Shown: positions 49,927-60,039, counted from the first letter of the stretch. The stretch is DNA of 64,000 bases from Actinomycetota bacterium (GCA_018896525.1 JAHIMR010000048.1:124001-188000); one strand, 5' to 3'. Notes: a model not told the origin generated them from the sequence alone. A program made the numbers and translations.

Positions 49927-50412
49927 TTGGAGATAATACTACTGTTGCTGCTGGTCGTAGGCGCGGGGGGGGTCTTTCTACCGGGAATTCTCAAAGAGCG
50001 AGCGCTGGATTCACCTCTCGACACGGTTTCCGATTTTCGCTACGGCATGGCCGTCCTTGGTATAAGCACCAACGGGTCCGACCGGGTTCTGGAGCAGACA
50101 TACTCAAGTCATAGCACCCGGGGGCAGAACGATCCAGAGCCATACTTCCGGCGCAACAGTTTCGTCGAGCATGAAGATGAGCCTCTCGATGAAGAGTTCA
50201 TGCCGTACCCAAGCAACAAGGCGCACGCGTCCATGGTGACCAAACAGCACCGGATAATCGCCCTTCTGTTGATTGTCGCCCTGGGTACCGGGATTGCCGC
50301 TCTCTTCCCCGGTCTGAAGTGGATTATACCTTTCCACATCGCGATACTCGTAATCCTGGCCGCCTATACTTTCATGGTGGTATTGCTGCCGTCCTATGAC
50401 CGGCAGCGCTAG
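49927..50412 (+). CDS. Membrane protein of unknown function
   Basis: 161 residues from a TTG with AAGGGAG about six bases upstream. A leucine-rich N-terminal membrane segment (3-19) is followed by SPLDTVSDFRYGMAVLG, a hydrophilic acidic region, and two more membrane segments (about 105-122 and 127-148). The first part resembles hypothetical proteins common in Gram-positive bacteria, but no family name is certain. It lies divergent to an LCP gene and 5 bases before the convergent clpB end. Confidence 0.65.
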   Translation: MEIILLLLLVVGAGGVFLPGILKERALDSPLDTVSDFRYGMAVLGISTNGSDRVLEQTYSSHSTRGQNDPEPYFRRNSFVEHEDEPLDEEFMPYPSNKAHASMVTKQHRIIALLLIVALGTGIAALFPGLKWIIPFHIAILVILAAYTFMVVLLPSYDRQR

Positions 50413-50417
50413 AGAGG

Positions 50418-53009
50418 TTACGACCCTGTCTGGACCGTGAAATCTGTCTCGCCGTCGAGTGCGTCTACCTTTACTACGTCGCCCTCCCTGACCTCACCGT
50501 CCAGCAACTTCATCGCCAGGGGGTCCTGTATATCACGCTGGATGGTCCTCTTGAGCGGCCTGGCGCCGTAGGTGGGGTCGAACCCATCCGCGGCAAGGAG
50601 GTCTTTGGCCTCGTCGGTCAGAGTTATCTCTATGCTCCGCTGAGCCAGCCGGTCGGACAGGTGCTCAACCTGTATATCTACTATCCTGCGGATGTCTTCC
50701 TTTGTGAGCGCGTTGAAGATGAGTATCTCGTCGACCCGGTTCAGGAACTCGGGGCGGAACCTCTCCCGCAATGCCTCGTGCACCCGCTTCTCAACCTGCT
50801 CCCGGTCCCGTATGTCCACCATCTCCAGTGACTGGCTGCCGATGTTCGAGGTCATTGTGATGACCGCGTTCTTGAAATCGACGGTACGCCCCTGGCCGTC
50901 GGTCAACCGCCCGTCATCCATAATCTGGAGGAGTATATTGAACACGTCATCGTGGGCTTTCTCGATCTCGTCCAGCAGCACCACGGTGTAGGGGCGGCGG
51001 CGTACCGCCTCGGTCAACTGGCCTCCCTCCTCGTAACCGACGTACCCCGGGGGCGCCCCGATCAGGCGCGCCACGGTATGCTTCTCCATGTACTCGCTCA
51101 TGTCCAGGCGCACCATCGCCCTCTCGTCGTCGAAGAGGAACTCGGCCAGCGCTCGCGCCAGTTCGGTCTTTCCCACTCCCGTGGGCCCCAGGAAGATGAA
51201 TGACCCTATCGGCCTGTTGGGGTCCTGCAGGCCGGCGCTCGCCCGCCGGATGGCTTTGGAGACCGCACCTATCGCCTCGTCCTGCCCGACCACCCTGAGG
51301 CGTAGCCGGTCCTCCATGTTAACCAGCTTCTCGATCTCCCCTTCCACCAGCCGGGTGACCGGGATGCCGGTCCACTTGGCGACAACCTCCGCTATGTCTT
51401 CCTCGTCGACCTCCTCCTTCAGCATCTTGCTGTCCTTCTGAAGCTCGACCAGGCGCCGATTCTCCTCCTCGAGCTGCTTCTCCGCGTCTACTATGGTCCC
51501 GTACTGTATCTCCGCCGCCTTCTCCAGGTTTCCCTCCCGCTCGGCTTTCTGCTCCTCGTACTTGAGCTCCTCCATCCTCTCCTTGAGCTCCCGTATCCGG
51601 GATATCGCTTCCTTCTCGTTGTTCCAGTGGGCCAACAGTTCCCGGCTGTCCTCCTTGAGGTCGGCAAGCTCCTTTTCCAGCCTCTCCAGCCTCTCCTTGC
51701 TGGCCTGGTCCTTCTCCTTCTTCAGCGCCTCCCGCTCTATCTCCAGCCGCTTCATCCGGCGCTCCACCTCGTCGACCTCGGTGGGCATGCTGTCTATCTC
51801 GATGCGCAGCCGGCTGGCCGCCTCGTCAACCAGGTCTATCGCCTTGTCGGGAAGGAACCGGTCGGATATATATCGATCGGACATCACCGCCGCCGCAACC
51901 AGGGCCGCGTCCTGTATCCTGACCCCGTGGTGTATCTCGTACCTCTCCTTGAGTCCTCTCAATATGGAAATAGTATTCTCCACCGACGGCTCACGGACCG
52001 TTATCGGCTGGAACCTCCTCTCCAGGGCGGCGTCCTTCTCGATGTACTTCCTGTACTCGTCCAGAGTGGTTGCGCCGATACAGTGGAGTTCCCCGCGCGC
52101 CAGTGCGGGCTTCAGCATGTTGGAAGCGTCAACCGCCCCTTCCGCCGCCCCCGCCCCGACCAGTGTGTGCAGCTCGTCGATGAACAGGATTATCTCCCCC
52201 TCGGCGCTGTCTATCTCCTTCAGCACCGCCTTGAGCCTGTCCTCGAACTCCCCCCTGTACTTGGACCCCGCCACCAGCGACCCTATGTCCAGGGCCAGGA
52301 GACGCTTGTCCTTCAAACCCTCGGGAACATCCCCTTCCATTATCCGCAAGGCGAGCCCCTCCGCTATCGCGGTCTTTCCCACCCCCGGTTCACCGATAAG
52401 GACCGGGTTGTTCTTGGTCCTCCTGGAGAGCACCTGGATGACCCTCCTTATCTCGTCATCACGCCCGATGACCGGGTCCAGCTTGCCCCTTCGGGCGTCC
52501 TCGGTGAGGTCGCGGGCGAACTTCTCCAGTGCCTGGTACTTCTCCTCGGGGTTCTGGTCGGTGACCCTCTGGGAACCCCTGATATCGGACAGGGCCTGGA
52601 GCAGGTCGTCGCTGCTTACGCCGGCTTCCTCCAGCAGTCCGGCGGCGGAGCCACCCGCCTGGAGTATCGCCATCAGGAGATGCTCGGTGCTCACGTACTC
52701 GTCCTTAAGGTTGCCGGCGATCTCCAACGCGGAATCCATCACCTTTTCAAGGCGCCGGGAGGCGTACTGGCGAGCGTCGCCCTGGACCCTGGGCCTCTTC
52801 CCCAGTTCCTCCCTTATCTTCACCTCCAGCTCCTCGGGGCGGACCCCCATCTTCTGCAGCAGCGGGGACACCACTCCCTCGCGCTGGCCTATGAGCGCCA
52901 GCAGGATATGCTCGACGTCTATCTCCTGGTTATCCAGGTTCCGGGCAAGGGACTGGGCCTGTCCAACCGCCTGCTGCGCCTTGACTGTAAGCTTGTCCGG
53001 GTCTATCAT
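50418..53009 (-). CDS. clpB: Disaggregase ClpB
   Basis: 863 residues from the ATG at 53009, with GGGAGGCGGG upstream. Domain order: Clp_N repeats (1-150), first AAA+ with Walker A GEPGVGKT and [13 protein letters not shown], coiled-coil middle domain (about 410-530, rich in EKEL-like heptads), second AAA+ with [22 protein letters not shown], and the C-terminal domain. The coiled coil and the lack of a ClpP loop mark it as ClpB rather than ClpC/ClpA. With DnaK it dissolves protein aggregates. Transcribed alone. Confidence 0.96.
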   Translation of the reverse strand: MIDPDKLTVKAQQAVGQAQSLARNLDNQEIDVEHILLALIGQREGVVSPLLQKMGVRPEELEVKIREELGKRPRVQGDARQYASRRLEKVMDSALEIAGNLKDEYVSTEHLLMAILQAGGSAAGLLEEAGVSSDDLLQALSDIRGSQRVTDQNPEEKYQALEKFARDLTEDARRGKLDPVIGRDDEIRRVIQVLSRRTKNNPVLIGEPGVGKTAIAEGLALRIMEGDVPEGLKDKRLLALDIGSLVAGSKYRGEFEDRLKAVLKEIDSAEGEIILFIDELHTLVGAGAAEGAVDASNMLKPALARGELHCIGATTLDEYRKYIEKDAALERRFQPITVREPSVENTISILRGLKERYEIHHGVRIQDAALVAAAVMSDRYISDRFLPDKAIDLVDEAASRLRIEIDSMPTEVDEVERRMKRLEIEREALKKEKDQASKERLERLEKELADLKEDSRELLAHWNNEKEAISRIRELKERMEELKYEEQKAEREGNLEKAAEIQYGTIVDAEKQLEEENRRLVELQKDSKMLKEEVDEEDIAEVVAKWTGIPVTRLVEGEIEKLVNMEDRLRLRVVGQDEAIGAVSKAIRRASAGLQDPNRPIGSFIFLGPTGVGKTELARALAEFLFDDERAMVRLDMSEYMEKHTVARLIGAPPGYVGYEEGGQLTEAVRRRPYTVVLLDEIEKAHDDVFNILLQIMDDGRLTDGQGRTVDFKNAVITMTSNIGSQSLEMVDIRDREQVEKRVHEALRERFRPEFLNRVDEILIFNALTKEDIRRIVDIQVEHLSDRLAQRSIEITLTDEAKDLLAADGFDPTYGARPLKRTIQRDIQDPLAMKLLDGEVREGDVVKVDALDGETDFTVQTGS

Positions 53010-53194
53010 CCCGCCTCCCTGCCGTCTGTCCGCCCGACTCACCTGTCTCCCCGCATTGTAACGATAATATCAGTAAACGCGGCTTCATTGAACGCCGTGA
53101 GAACCCGCTTCCTGGTCACCTCCCCTTTGGCACCCCGTTGGTCTAGAATGTAGCATTATGTATTCACTGATGACACCCTGTCCGGAGGGCGATC

Positions 53195-54562
53195 ATGCCG
53201 GAAACTGAAAGCGGGTTCCTCGGGCAGGCCGGAGACGTCAAGGCCGAGTTCGGCGTCCTGGTGCGCAACAGGAACTTCATGAAGCTGTTCTGGGGCCAGA
53301 CGGTCTCCGGCCTCGGGGACTGGCTGGCCACGTTCGCCCTCATGTCGCTTGTGTACCAACTCACCAACTCAGCGCTGGCGGTCGGCTCCATGCTGGCTTT
53401 CCGCATCGTCCCCGCTCTGTTCAGCGGCCCGCTGGCCGCGATTATCAGTGACCGGTTTGACCGCCGGAAGTTGATGATAGGGTGTGACATCTCTCGCGGC
53501 ATCATCATCCTGGCCGCCCCGTTCATGACCCGGCTGTGGAGCCTGTACATCCTGATTTTCTTCCTGGAGGGCATCACCATCATGTGGCTCGCCGCGCGCG
53601 ACGCAAGCATTCCCAACCTTGTTAACAACGATCAGTTGACCATGGCGAACTCGCTCTCCATGGCCACCACCTACGGGGTCCTCCCGTTCGCGGCCGTCCT
53701 GTTCTCGCTGATGATGCTGCCGGCGCGCCACTTCATCCAGGGTAGCTTCATGGCCGAGAACCCAACCACACTGGCGTTCATCGCCGACTCGGTGACGTTC
53801 TTGATTTCCGCTTTCTTCTTCTTTCTCATGCACCTGGAGTCCCCGCGCCACCATGAGCAGTTGGAGGAGGAGTCGCGTTTTTTTGAGTCCATAACGTTTG
53901 CCGTCCGGCACCCGTTCGCCCGCTCCCTCCTGCTGGGTGTAGCCATGGGGTGCATTGGCGGTGGGAGTCTCTACGCGGTGGGAATAGGTTACGTCAGGGA
54001 TGTCCTGGGGGCGACCAGCGACGCGGCGTTCGGCTTCCTGATGGCTCTCTTCGGGATAGGCATGATAGCGGGGGTGGCCGCCCTGCAGGTGCTGGTCAAG
54101 CACGAGGAGAAACCGTATATGCTGCGGATCGCCCTGCTGGTAACCGGCGGTATCCTCATCGGCATGTCGTTTATACAGGTTCTCCTGCTGGCCTACATAC
54201 TTGCCATCTTTTTCGGCGCCGCGTTCGGGGTGTTGTTCCTGGTCGCGGTCACTATGATCCAGGAGCGGATAGAGGACCGGAACCGCGGCAAGGCGTTCGC
54301 CGCGTTCCACGCGGTGTCCCGCGTCTTCCTTGTGCTCGGGGCCATTCTGTCCGGCGTCATCGCCTGGATCGTCGGGGTCCGCACCGTTCACGTTCTGGGC
54401 GTGACCTACAAGGTCTACGGTGTGTCTGTAGCCCTGTTCATATCCGGAATACTTATCGCAGCCGTCTCCGTTGTGCCGCTGGGGGATAAGAAGGAGCGGT
54501 ACCGGGACTATTTCATCAAGAACAAGGAGGCGCCCGCGACGGACTCGCCGCCCTCCGATTGA
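53195..54562 (+). CDS. MFS transporter
   Basis: 455 residues, GGAGGG before the ATG. Twelve hydrophobic segments in two halves; the first loop carries SDRFDRRKLMIGCD, the typical GxxxDRxGRR-like motif between helices 2 and 3. A long cytoplasmic loop (HLESPRHHEQLEEESRFFES) separates the halves. The pattern (FWGQTVSGLGDWL opening) matches the MFS_3 / enterobactin-exporter-like group of drug or siderophore exporters. Substrate unknown. Divergent from clpB. Confidence 0.87.
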   Translation: MPETESGFLGQAGDVKAEFGVLVRNRNFMKLFWGQTVSGLGDWLATFALMSLVYQLTNSALAVGSMLAFRIVPALFSGPLAAIISDRFDRRKLMIGCDISRGIIILAAPFMTRLWSLYILIFFLEGITIMWLAARDASIPNLVNNDQLTMANSLSMATTYGVLPFAAVLFSLMMLPARHFIQGSFMAENPTTLAFIADSVTFLISAFFFFLMHLESPRHHEQLEEESRFFESITFAVRHPFARSLLLGVAMGCIGGGSLYAVGIGYVRDVLGATSDAAFGFLMALFGIGMIAGVAALQVLVKHEEKPYMLRIALLVTGGILIGMSFIQVLLLAYILAIFFGAAFGVLFLVAVTMIQERIEDRNRGKAFAAFHAVSRVFLVLGAILSGVIAWIVGVRTVHVLGVTYKVYGVSVALFISGILIAAVSVVPLGDKKERYRDYFIKNKEAPATDSPPSD

Positions 54563-54749
54563 GGCGCTAAGTACGCCTTGACCCCTCAGGTACTACAACC
54601 TGCCCAATTAATCCAGCCTGCCACCCGACGAAATACATACGACATGTACTTCGAGGTGGCGAACCTGCGGTTGGAGCGGAGCGGCGATTAAGGGCTTGAA
54701 TAAGGGAACTGTCAGCGTGTCCGGCCTATGGATTGAACCTGGTTCGTTG

Positions 54750-54920
54750 TTACCATTTCTCCTTGTCGAGTAGCTTCATGAGGTTCCTCTTCCTGCCATG
54801 CTTGGTCCGCACGGTCGTGATGTAGCGGGGAAACTCCCCTCCGCGGCCGATCTTCTCCATCAGGGAATTGATCTTCCGCATGAGTTTTACGGCTTCACGG
54901 TAGGACTCTTTGTTTTTCTG
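54750..54920 (-). pseudogene. 3' remnant of a SWIM-type zinc-finger protein
   Basis: The minus strand encodes about 55 residues (SYREAVKLMRKINSLMEK, then FPRYITTVRTKHGRKRNLMKLLD) that resemble the C-terminal end of long SWIM zinc-finger proteins, which finish with a repeated helical region and a HRRKRNLMKLLD-like tail. The SWIM motif itself and everything upstream are missing. The match is by eye and not certain. Confidence 0.45.
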
Positions 54921-55019
54921 GTCGATGAGTGGCAGTACAGGTAGGTGCCAGAATACCACTGTTGGGCCCAGGCAGGATGTCGAGCGGGGGGCGGGGTCAG
55001 ATGGCGAAAAATGAGGTCA

Positions 55020-55139
55020 CTATAGTCGGTCCTGGGTGGTACCGTCGGTCTTCATGAACGTTACGGTGACGGAGGCGGCGGCATTACCGGGGTTCTGCGC
55101 GCTGATTACTCGGAGGGAACTTCCGCCTGCGACTTCCTG
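55020..55139 (-). pseudogene. Remnant of a W-x-F-A-E-G-type surface domain
   Basis: One minus-strand frame reads QNPGNAAASVTVTFMKTDGT before a TAG at 55022. This matches the middle of the repeat domain in the proteins at 624 and 7346 (QNPGQDEATATITYMFADGT). The conserved W-x-F-A-E-G start and the end are gone, so only a short piece survives. Confidence 0.45.
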
Positions 55140-55520
55140 TAGCTGCGGCACATCCGCCAGGCGCGCTCCGGTCCGATATCGTGGTCGCAAAGGTGTTCCT
55201 GTTCAGCCCTGGACAGGTACCCCCGCACCTGCGCCCACTTGGCCGAACCGACGGCAGGAGCAGTTGTTCTTGTCTCTTCCACGTTTATGGCTACCGCCAT
55301 GCTGCTTGCCATCCCGGCACTCCCCTGTTCCTCCGATCCTTCCGCGCCTTCTCAACTGTTCATACGTTTCAGGGCGTTGAATCATTACAGTTGTAGAGCG
55401 GTTTCTCCGCCGGCCGGGACCGACCCGGCGGCCTGGATCCCATAACGTCCCCCGGTATCCCCTTAACCGTTCTTTTGTTAGAATGTTACTGTCGCGGTAC
55501 GGAAACGAAGGGAGATTGTC

Positions 55521-56477
55521 ATGCCTGCCGACGCCAGTTTCAAGCCCCAAAAGGAGATTAACAGGGTCAAGGCACAGCTCAGGCACCTGGAGAAAGAGAA
55601 GTCGAAGTCGTTCCCCGACCTGGGCACAGCTACTTACCAGGCGTTTATCGAAGGCCGGGTAAATGACCCGGCACTGGCCGAGGCCTGCGGACGCCTGAAG
55701 TCGATGGATGAGCAGATCGAGGAGGGGAACGTCGAGCTCGAGAGACTCAAGGCGCAGGTGCAGCAGATGAAATCGGGCGGCGGCCCGCAGCAACCGGGAG
55801 CGTCGTGTCCCTACTGCAAGGCCCCCCTGGCGCCGGGTACCAGGTTCTGCGGCAACTGCGGCAAGGACCTGGCCGCGGTCGCTCCGACCGCTGCCCCCGG
55901 AGCCGCCTGGTGCCCGTCCTGCGGCAGCCCGGTTATGCCCGGTACCGGTTTCTGTGGTGAGTGTGGTAAGCCACTCGGCGCTGCCGCTCCGGGTCCGTCA
56001 CCCGGAACTGGGCCGGGGCCTCAACCAGGGCCGCCTCCGCCGTCCGCGCCACCGGCGCCCCCCAAACCGACGGCACCACCGTCTCCGCCTCCCGGGCCTC
56101 CGGCACAGAAGCCCGCTCCTCCACCCGGGCCGGTACAACCGCCTTCACCCGCTCCCGGGGCTCCCTGGGCTGCGACACCAACGCCACCGGCGCCCCCGAA
56201 ACCTTCGGCACCACCATCTCCGCCTCCCGGGCCTCCGGCACAGAAGCCCGCTCCTCCCCCGGGCGCGGTAAAGCCGCCATTAACGGCTCCCACAGCTCCC
56301 ACGCCTCCCGGTGCGGCGGCACCCGCGGCGCCGGGAGCCGCGGACAGTGGGGCAAGACCTTCCGGGGAAAGGAAGCCCGGGGCAACCGGCGACAAGCCGG
56401 GCGTCTGCCCCTCCTGCTCCGCGCCGATAGAGGAACCGGACGCTGCCTTCTGCGGTGAATGTGGCAAGAAGCTGTAA
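55521..56477 (+). CDS. Coiled-coil, triple zinc-ribbon, proline-rich protein
   Basis: 318 residues, GGGAG before the ATG. Residues 8-85 form a charged coiled coil. Two zinc ribbons follow (CPYCKAP ... FCGNCGK and CPSCGSP ... FCGECGK, about 96-152). A long proline-rich linker (155-285) contains a near-exact 18-residue block (PPSPPPGPPAQKPAPPPG) twice, copied at DNA level near 56078 and 56208. A third ribbon (CPSCSAP ... FCGECGK) closes the protein. No membrane segment. Function unknown; such ribbons usually mediate protein contacts. Confidence 0.78.
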   Translation: MPADASFKPQKEINRVKAQLRHLEKEKSKSFPDLGTATYQAFIEGRVNDPALAEACGRLKSMDEQIEEGNVELERLKAQVQQMKSGGGPQQPGASCPYCKAPLAPGTRFCGNCGKDLAAVAPTAAPGAAWCPSCGSPVMPGTGFCGECGKPLGAAAPGPSPGTGPGPQPGPPPPSAPPAPPKPTAPPSPPPGPPAQKPAPPPGPVQPPSPAPGAPWAATPTPPAPPKPSAPPSPPPGPPAQKPAPPPGAVKPPLTAPTAPTPPGAAAPAAPGAADSGARPSGERKPGATGDKPGVCPSCSAPIEEPDAAFCGECGKKL

Positions 56478-56535
56478 TGGCAACGGGCAGTAGCACAACC
56501 CGGGCAGTAGCCGCCGGGCAAGGGGCTGTTGCGGT

Positions 56536-57516
56536 TTGAAGGTCCTCATCACCGGTGCAAGCGGCCTTGTTGGGAGCAATCTCATAAGGCACCTCCTGGA
56601 CAGCGGAATCACCGTACGGGCGCTCCTTGACCCCGGGCTTGATACCCCCACTCTGGATGGTCTCCCCTTCGAGCGCGTCCCGGGTGACGTGCTCGACCCC
56701 GAATCGATCCTCGGCGGTCTGGCGGGAGCGCACGCCGTGTTCCACTGCGCGCTGGTCACCGAGCTCCGGCCCCCCCGCTCCAGGGCGGCGCGGGCGAGAA
56801 ATGTGGACGGCACCCGGAACCTCCTTGTCGGGATGTCACGGTCCGGCGTGGAAAACCTGGTCCACGTGGGCTCGGCTTCCTCGTTCGGCCCCGGCACGAT
56901 GGACGAGCCGGGAACAGAGGAAACCCCGTTCGACCCGCGGGCGTTTCGCTTCACCTGCTTCGACTCCATCCGCCAGGCACAGGAACTGGTGCTCAGGTAT
57001 AACCAGTCCGGCAAGGTCAGGTGCGTTATCGTCAACCCCACGCTTGTGATGGGGGAGTACGGCCTTCCCTGCGGCCCTGGAACCGACATCATGGAGTACT
57101 CCTCTATCGGCCGCTACACGTCGGGTGGTGCGAACGTCGTGGGTGCCGCGGACGTCGCCCGGGGAATCTTGAAGGCGCTGGGACGCGGAAAGGCCGGGCG
57201 CTGCTACATATTGGGAGGTTCCAACGTAGAGTACCGCGACCTGTACGGCATGATAGCCACCTCGATGGGGTTCCCACCGCCCATGCGCTTATCGGGGGAC
57301 AGGGCGGTCATCGCACGGGGCCTTCTGGGGTCGCTCTACGGCAGGATCACCGGCAGGGTGCCGGCCCGGAACGCACCGGCGGCGAGGCTCGCTGTTGCGC
57401 CCATCTACTACACCCAGCGGAGAGCCGCCCTGGAGCTCGAGTTGCCCATGAGCCCCCTTGACGCGGTTGTCGAGGGCGCCTGCCGCTGGATGACGGACAA
57501 CAGGGATTCCCGCTGA
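56536..57516 (+). CDS. Atypical SDR (NAD-dependent epimerase-like), catalytic Tyr/Lys lost
   Basis: 326 residues from a TTG with AAGGGG upstream. The Rossmann motif ITGASGLVGSN is at 5-15, DVLDPESI and HVGSASSFGP are conserved, and NPTLVMGEYG follows. At the place of the YxxxK pair the sequence is FDSIR, so both catalytic residues differ. It may bind NAD(P) without the usual oxidation, or use another residue. A hydrophobic C-terminal third resembles the membrane-associated lipid SDRs. Neighbours are two zinc-ribbon genes and a transglutaminase-like gene. Confidence 0.78.
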   Translation: MKVLITGASGLVGSNLIRHLLDSGITVRALLDPGLDTPTLDGLPFERVPGDVLDPESILGGLAGAHAVFHCALVTELRPPRSRAARARNVDGTRNLLVGMSRSGVENLVHVGSASSFGPGTMDEPGTEETPFDPRAFRFTCFDSIRQAQELVLRYNQSGKVRCVIVNPTLVMGEYGLPCGPGTDIMEYSSIGRYTSGGANVVGAADVARGILKALGRGKAGRCYILGGSNVEYRDLYGMIATSMGFPPPMRLSGDRAVIARGLLGSLYGRITGRVPARNAPAARLAVAPIYYTQRRAALELELPMSPLDAVVEGACRWMTDNRDSR

Positions 57517-57605
57517 TACAATCGGCGTCTATGCTAATATATGATGGTTCTGGTCGTTGGCTGTAACTGTGCCGGTAAGGAACATCGGCAGTGAGAGGAG
57601 TATTT

Positions 57606-58676
57606 GTGAACAAGGCCCTCAAGTCCGTTCTTGTCGTACTCCTACTTGTCCTCATGGTCGCCTCCGGAGGGCTTTTCGCGTTCACCTTCACCCGACAGAG
57701 TGCGGCGTACAGCCCGGACAAGGTAGAACTTGACGTCGAGGTACACGCCAGGGACCAGATACTGACGTGCGCTTACAAAGCCTACGGTAACCCAGACCTG
57801 CCCTACTGGATCGCAAAGACCCTGGTCAAGAATACCGGCAAGATACCGGTTTATGACTTCAGGATCTCCTACAAGGTGGGCGATTACACTGACTGGACAT
57901 CCGGTGAGATTTATCCGGTAATAGTACCCGGTGAAACAGTAAGGGATTACTGCTGGCCCTCGCTCGACCCCGAGAAGATCGAACGACTCACAACCAAGAC
58001 CCCCGTCGATCTCGTCGTGAAATATGAGTATAAGGAGCTCGCCAAACCGATCGAGGATTACGAGAAGATCTATCTTCTCGGTAAGAACGACTTCGCCAAT
58101 ACAAGCCTCCCGGAAGACCAGCTATACACGTTTGCGGATTCCCGTGACAACTATCCTTTCCTCGCCGCGTTCATAACCCCGACCGAGGGTTTCACCAAGG
58201 ACCTCGCACATAGTATCGCGGGGGGCTTGTCCACGCAGACAGACGATAATGACGCCTACGAGATGCTCATCAGGATATACAACAGGATGCAGGAACTCGG
58301 CGTGAAGTACACCCAGCCACCTGATGCTCCCGGCGAGCCACAAGGCATAACGCAGGTCACACAGTTCCCGAGGGAAACGATAGAAAGAGCCTCGGGTACA
58401 TGCGTGGAACTCTCTATCGCGTTCTGTGGTCTGCTGGAAGCGGTGGGTGTAAGGTCATACCTCGCCCTTATCCCCGGTCATTGCATACCGGTTGCAGAGC
58501 TGCCGAACAGCGGAGAGTGGTACGCGATCGAATCGACCATGGTGGATAGCCCACTCCCGGCCGTGGATGCTGTTAACGCGGCCGCTCAAACACTGTCGGA
58601 AGCATCGTCAACCGGCGATATCATCTACGTGGACATACAGCACTGGTGGGAAAAGGGGTTTGTACCGTCATGGTAG
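57606..58676 (+). CDS. Secreted transglutaminase-like protein
   Basis: 356 residues from the GTG at 57606, with AGAGGAG six bases upstream. A signal-anchor spans 8-28. A beta-rich middle region (40-150) precedes the transglutaminase-like core (185-340), with Cys266 in SGTCVELS and His292 in PGHCIPV; the acidic partner is less clear. Bacterial members are extracellular proteases or peptidoglycan-related enzymes. The gene after it begins 12 bases downstream, so the pair is co-transcribed. Confidence 0.8.
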   Translation: MNKALKSVLVVLLLVLMVASGGLFAFTFTRQSAAYSPDKVELDVEVHARDQILTCAYKAYGNPDLPYWIAKTLVKNTGKIPVYDFRISYKVGDYTDWTSGEIYPVIVPGETVRDYCWPSLDPEKIERLTTKTPVDLVVKYEYKELAKPIEDYEKIYLLGKNDFANTSLPEDQLYTFADSRDNYPFLAAFITPTEGFTKDLAHSIAGGLSTQTDDNDAYEMLIRIYNRMQELGVKYTQPPDAPGEPQGITQVTQFPRETIERASGTCVELSIAFCGLLEAVGVRSYLALIPGHCIPVAELPNSGEWYAIESTMVDSPLPAVDAVNAAAQTLSEASSTGDIIYVDIQHWWEKGFVPSW

Positions 58677-58687
58677 GGAGCTCAAAG

Positions 58688-59599
58688 ATGAGTACAAGGG
58701 TTTTATTAGCGCTTACTGTCATACTGCTGCTGGTACTTGCGTCCCCACTGCCGGCAACGGCCCAGGAGGAGGCGTCCCAGGAGGAAGCTACGATAAACGA
58801 AGAGTACACCGTAACCATTAACGACGTGGGGGACGCCCATATAGAGAGCGTTATCGAATACCTGCCCGATGATTTCGAGGTAATCGTGGGCGTTATGGAC
58901 GAGAACCCCGATTTCTTCAGCAGGGGTTACACCGCCGATACCAACATCGGCGAGGTTGAGAACTTCAAGACGGAACTCGACAACTCCTCCAACAGCTTGA
59001 GCATTTCATTCGATACCCCTGGATACTCCTACAACATGGAGGACCACTGGGCCGCGTTCGGTTTCCCGACTGAGCCGAAAAAGGTGTCCGACAACAATTT
59101 CGAGTACGAGGAAACATCTAAATCCAACGGTTACTTCACCCTTTATACCGACCAGATATGGCACACCAAGAACACACTGGTGCTGCCCGAGGACGCCTCC
59201 GGCGCCAAATACAACGAGAAAGACAAATCGATGGAGTACAAGCTTCCGGCGGCTACGATGGGTTTCTGGAGCGAGAACCGGTCGTCTCTCCTCATCATCT
59301 TCGGCGCCTGCACTCTCCTGTTCCTGGCCCTCTTCATCCTTGTGCTCACCAGGAAGGCCGCTCCCAGGCCCGCCGCCGCGGTTCCGGTGGCGACGGTGAC
59401 GCCCGGGACTCGTACTTTCCCCACCGCTCCACCGGCCGGAGTACCCCCGCCCACGCGTCCCGCGCCTCCACAACCCACCCCGGCGGCCCCCGCGCAACAA
59501 CAGCCACCTGCCCAGGCCGCCAAGGTGTACTGCAAGAACTGCGGAGCGGAGATGGGCCCGGGAAAGCAGTTCTGTACTCGCTGCGGGGAACAGGGTTAA
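58688..59599 (+). CDS. Membrane protein with extracellular domain and cytoplasmic zinc ribbon
   Basis: 303 residues from the ATG at 58688 (GGGAG eight bases upstream). A signal peptide (1-26, ending ATAQE) leads to an extracellular beta-rich region (about 35-195, EYTVTINDVGDAHIESVIEYLP), one membrane helix (about 200-222), a proline-rich cytoplasmic linker and a C-terminal zinc ribbon (CKNCGAEMGPGKQFCTRCG). The opening of the extracellular part resembles domains that read like DUF2207-type segments, without certainty. With the transglutaminase-like gene upstream it forms a two-gene envelope unit. Confidence 0.72.
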   Translation: MSTRVLLALTVILLLVLASPLPATAQEEASQEEATINEEYTVTINDVGDAHIESVIEYLPDDFEVIVGVMDENPDFFSRGYTADTNIGEVENFKTELDNSSNSLSISFDTPGYSYNMEDHWAAFGFPTEPKKVSDNNFEYEETSKSNGYFTLYTDQIWHTKNTLVLPEDASGAKYNEKDKSMEYKLPAATMGFWSENRSSLLIIFGACTLLFLALFILVLTRKAAPRPAAAVPVATVTPGTRTFPTAPPAGVPPPTRPAPPQPTPAAPAQQQPPAQAAKVYCKNCGAEMGPGKQFCTRCGEQG

Positions 59600-59623
59600 C
59601 GTACCGTTGATCTCATCTGCCTA

Positions 59624-59652
59624 TTGACAACTCTCTTTAATTAGTATAAAAT
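59624..59652 (+). promoter_or_regulatory. Strong sigma-A promoter of veg
   Basis: Consensus TTGACA (59624-59629), 17-base spacer, TAAAAT (59647-59652), in a markedly AT-rich stretch. Confidence 0.8.
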
Positions 59653-59699
59653 TAATTGTTTATTCTTTGTCCAAATAGCAGGTATGGAGAGGTGATCGC

Positions 59700-59990
59700 T
59701 TGAGAAACACCGAGCCCCTTGGAAACAACGTGATGGAAAGAATCCGGGACGACCTCAAGGAGTGCCTTGGCACCAAGCTCAAAGTGAAGGCAAACAAGGG
59801 ACGAAAGATAGTCATAGAGAACATGGCGATACTGGAGGAAACGTATCCGCACGTGTTCGTTGTCAGGGTCGAAACGAAATCCGCCCCGAGCCAGAGGGTT
59901 TCTTACAGTTACACGGACATAATAACCAAGACTGTGGAGCTCTCGTACCCCGAGACCGACGAGGCCCTGTTCCCCTGGCTCAACAGTTAG
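59700..59990 (+). CDS. veg: Veg family protein
   Basis: 96 residues from a TTG with GGAGAGGTGA upstream. The conserved core reads LGTKLKVKANKGRKIVIEN, ILEETYPHVFVVRVE and RVSYSYTDIITKTVELSY, matching the Veg family over its whole length, with an extra ten residues at the N-terminus. Veg is a small abundant protein of Gram-positive bacteria that stimulates biofilm genes in Bacillus subtilis; its biochemistry is not settled. A strong promoter and a strong terminator enclose it, as expected for a highly expressed single gene. Confidence 0.88.
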   Translation: MRNTEPLGNNVMERIRDDLKECLGTKLKVKANKGRKIVIENMAILEETYPHVFVVRVETKSAPSQRVSYSYTDIITKTVELSYPETDEALFPWLNS

Positions 59991-60000
59991 CCCTAAGTAA

Positions 60001-60039
60001 AAAAAGCGCGGCGCTCGATTACGCGCCGCGCTTTTTTTT
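60001..60039. terminator. Strong bidirectional terminator after veg
   Basis: AAAAAGCGCGGCGC and GCGCCGCGCTTTTT arms with an eight-base loop and eight T on the plus strand (mirror A-run on the other side). Confidence 0.92.

Larger units (their letters stand above)
54563..55520. other. Gene-poor region with decayed coding fragments
   Basis: About 950 bases with no intact gene. Two remnants can be recognised on the minus strand (54750-54920 and 55020-55139, listed separately). An open frame at 55106-55312 on the minus strand has no homology I recognise. A CTTGACCCCTCAGGTAC block near 54578 resembles the GACCCC motif of the dispersed repeats. Confidence 0.55.
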
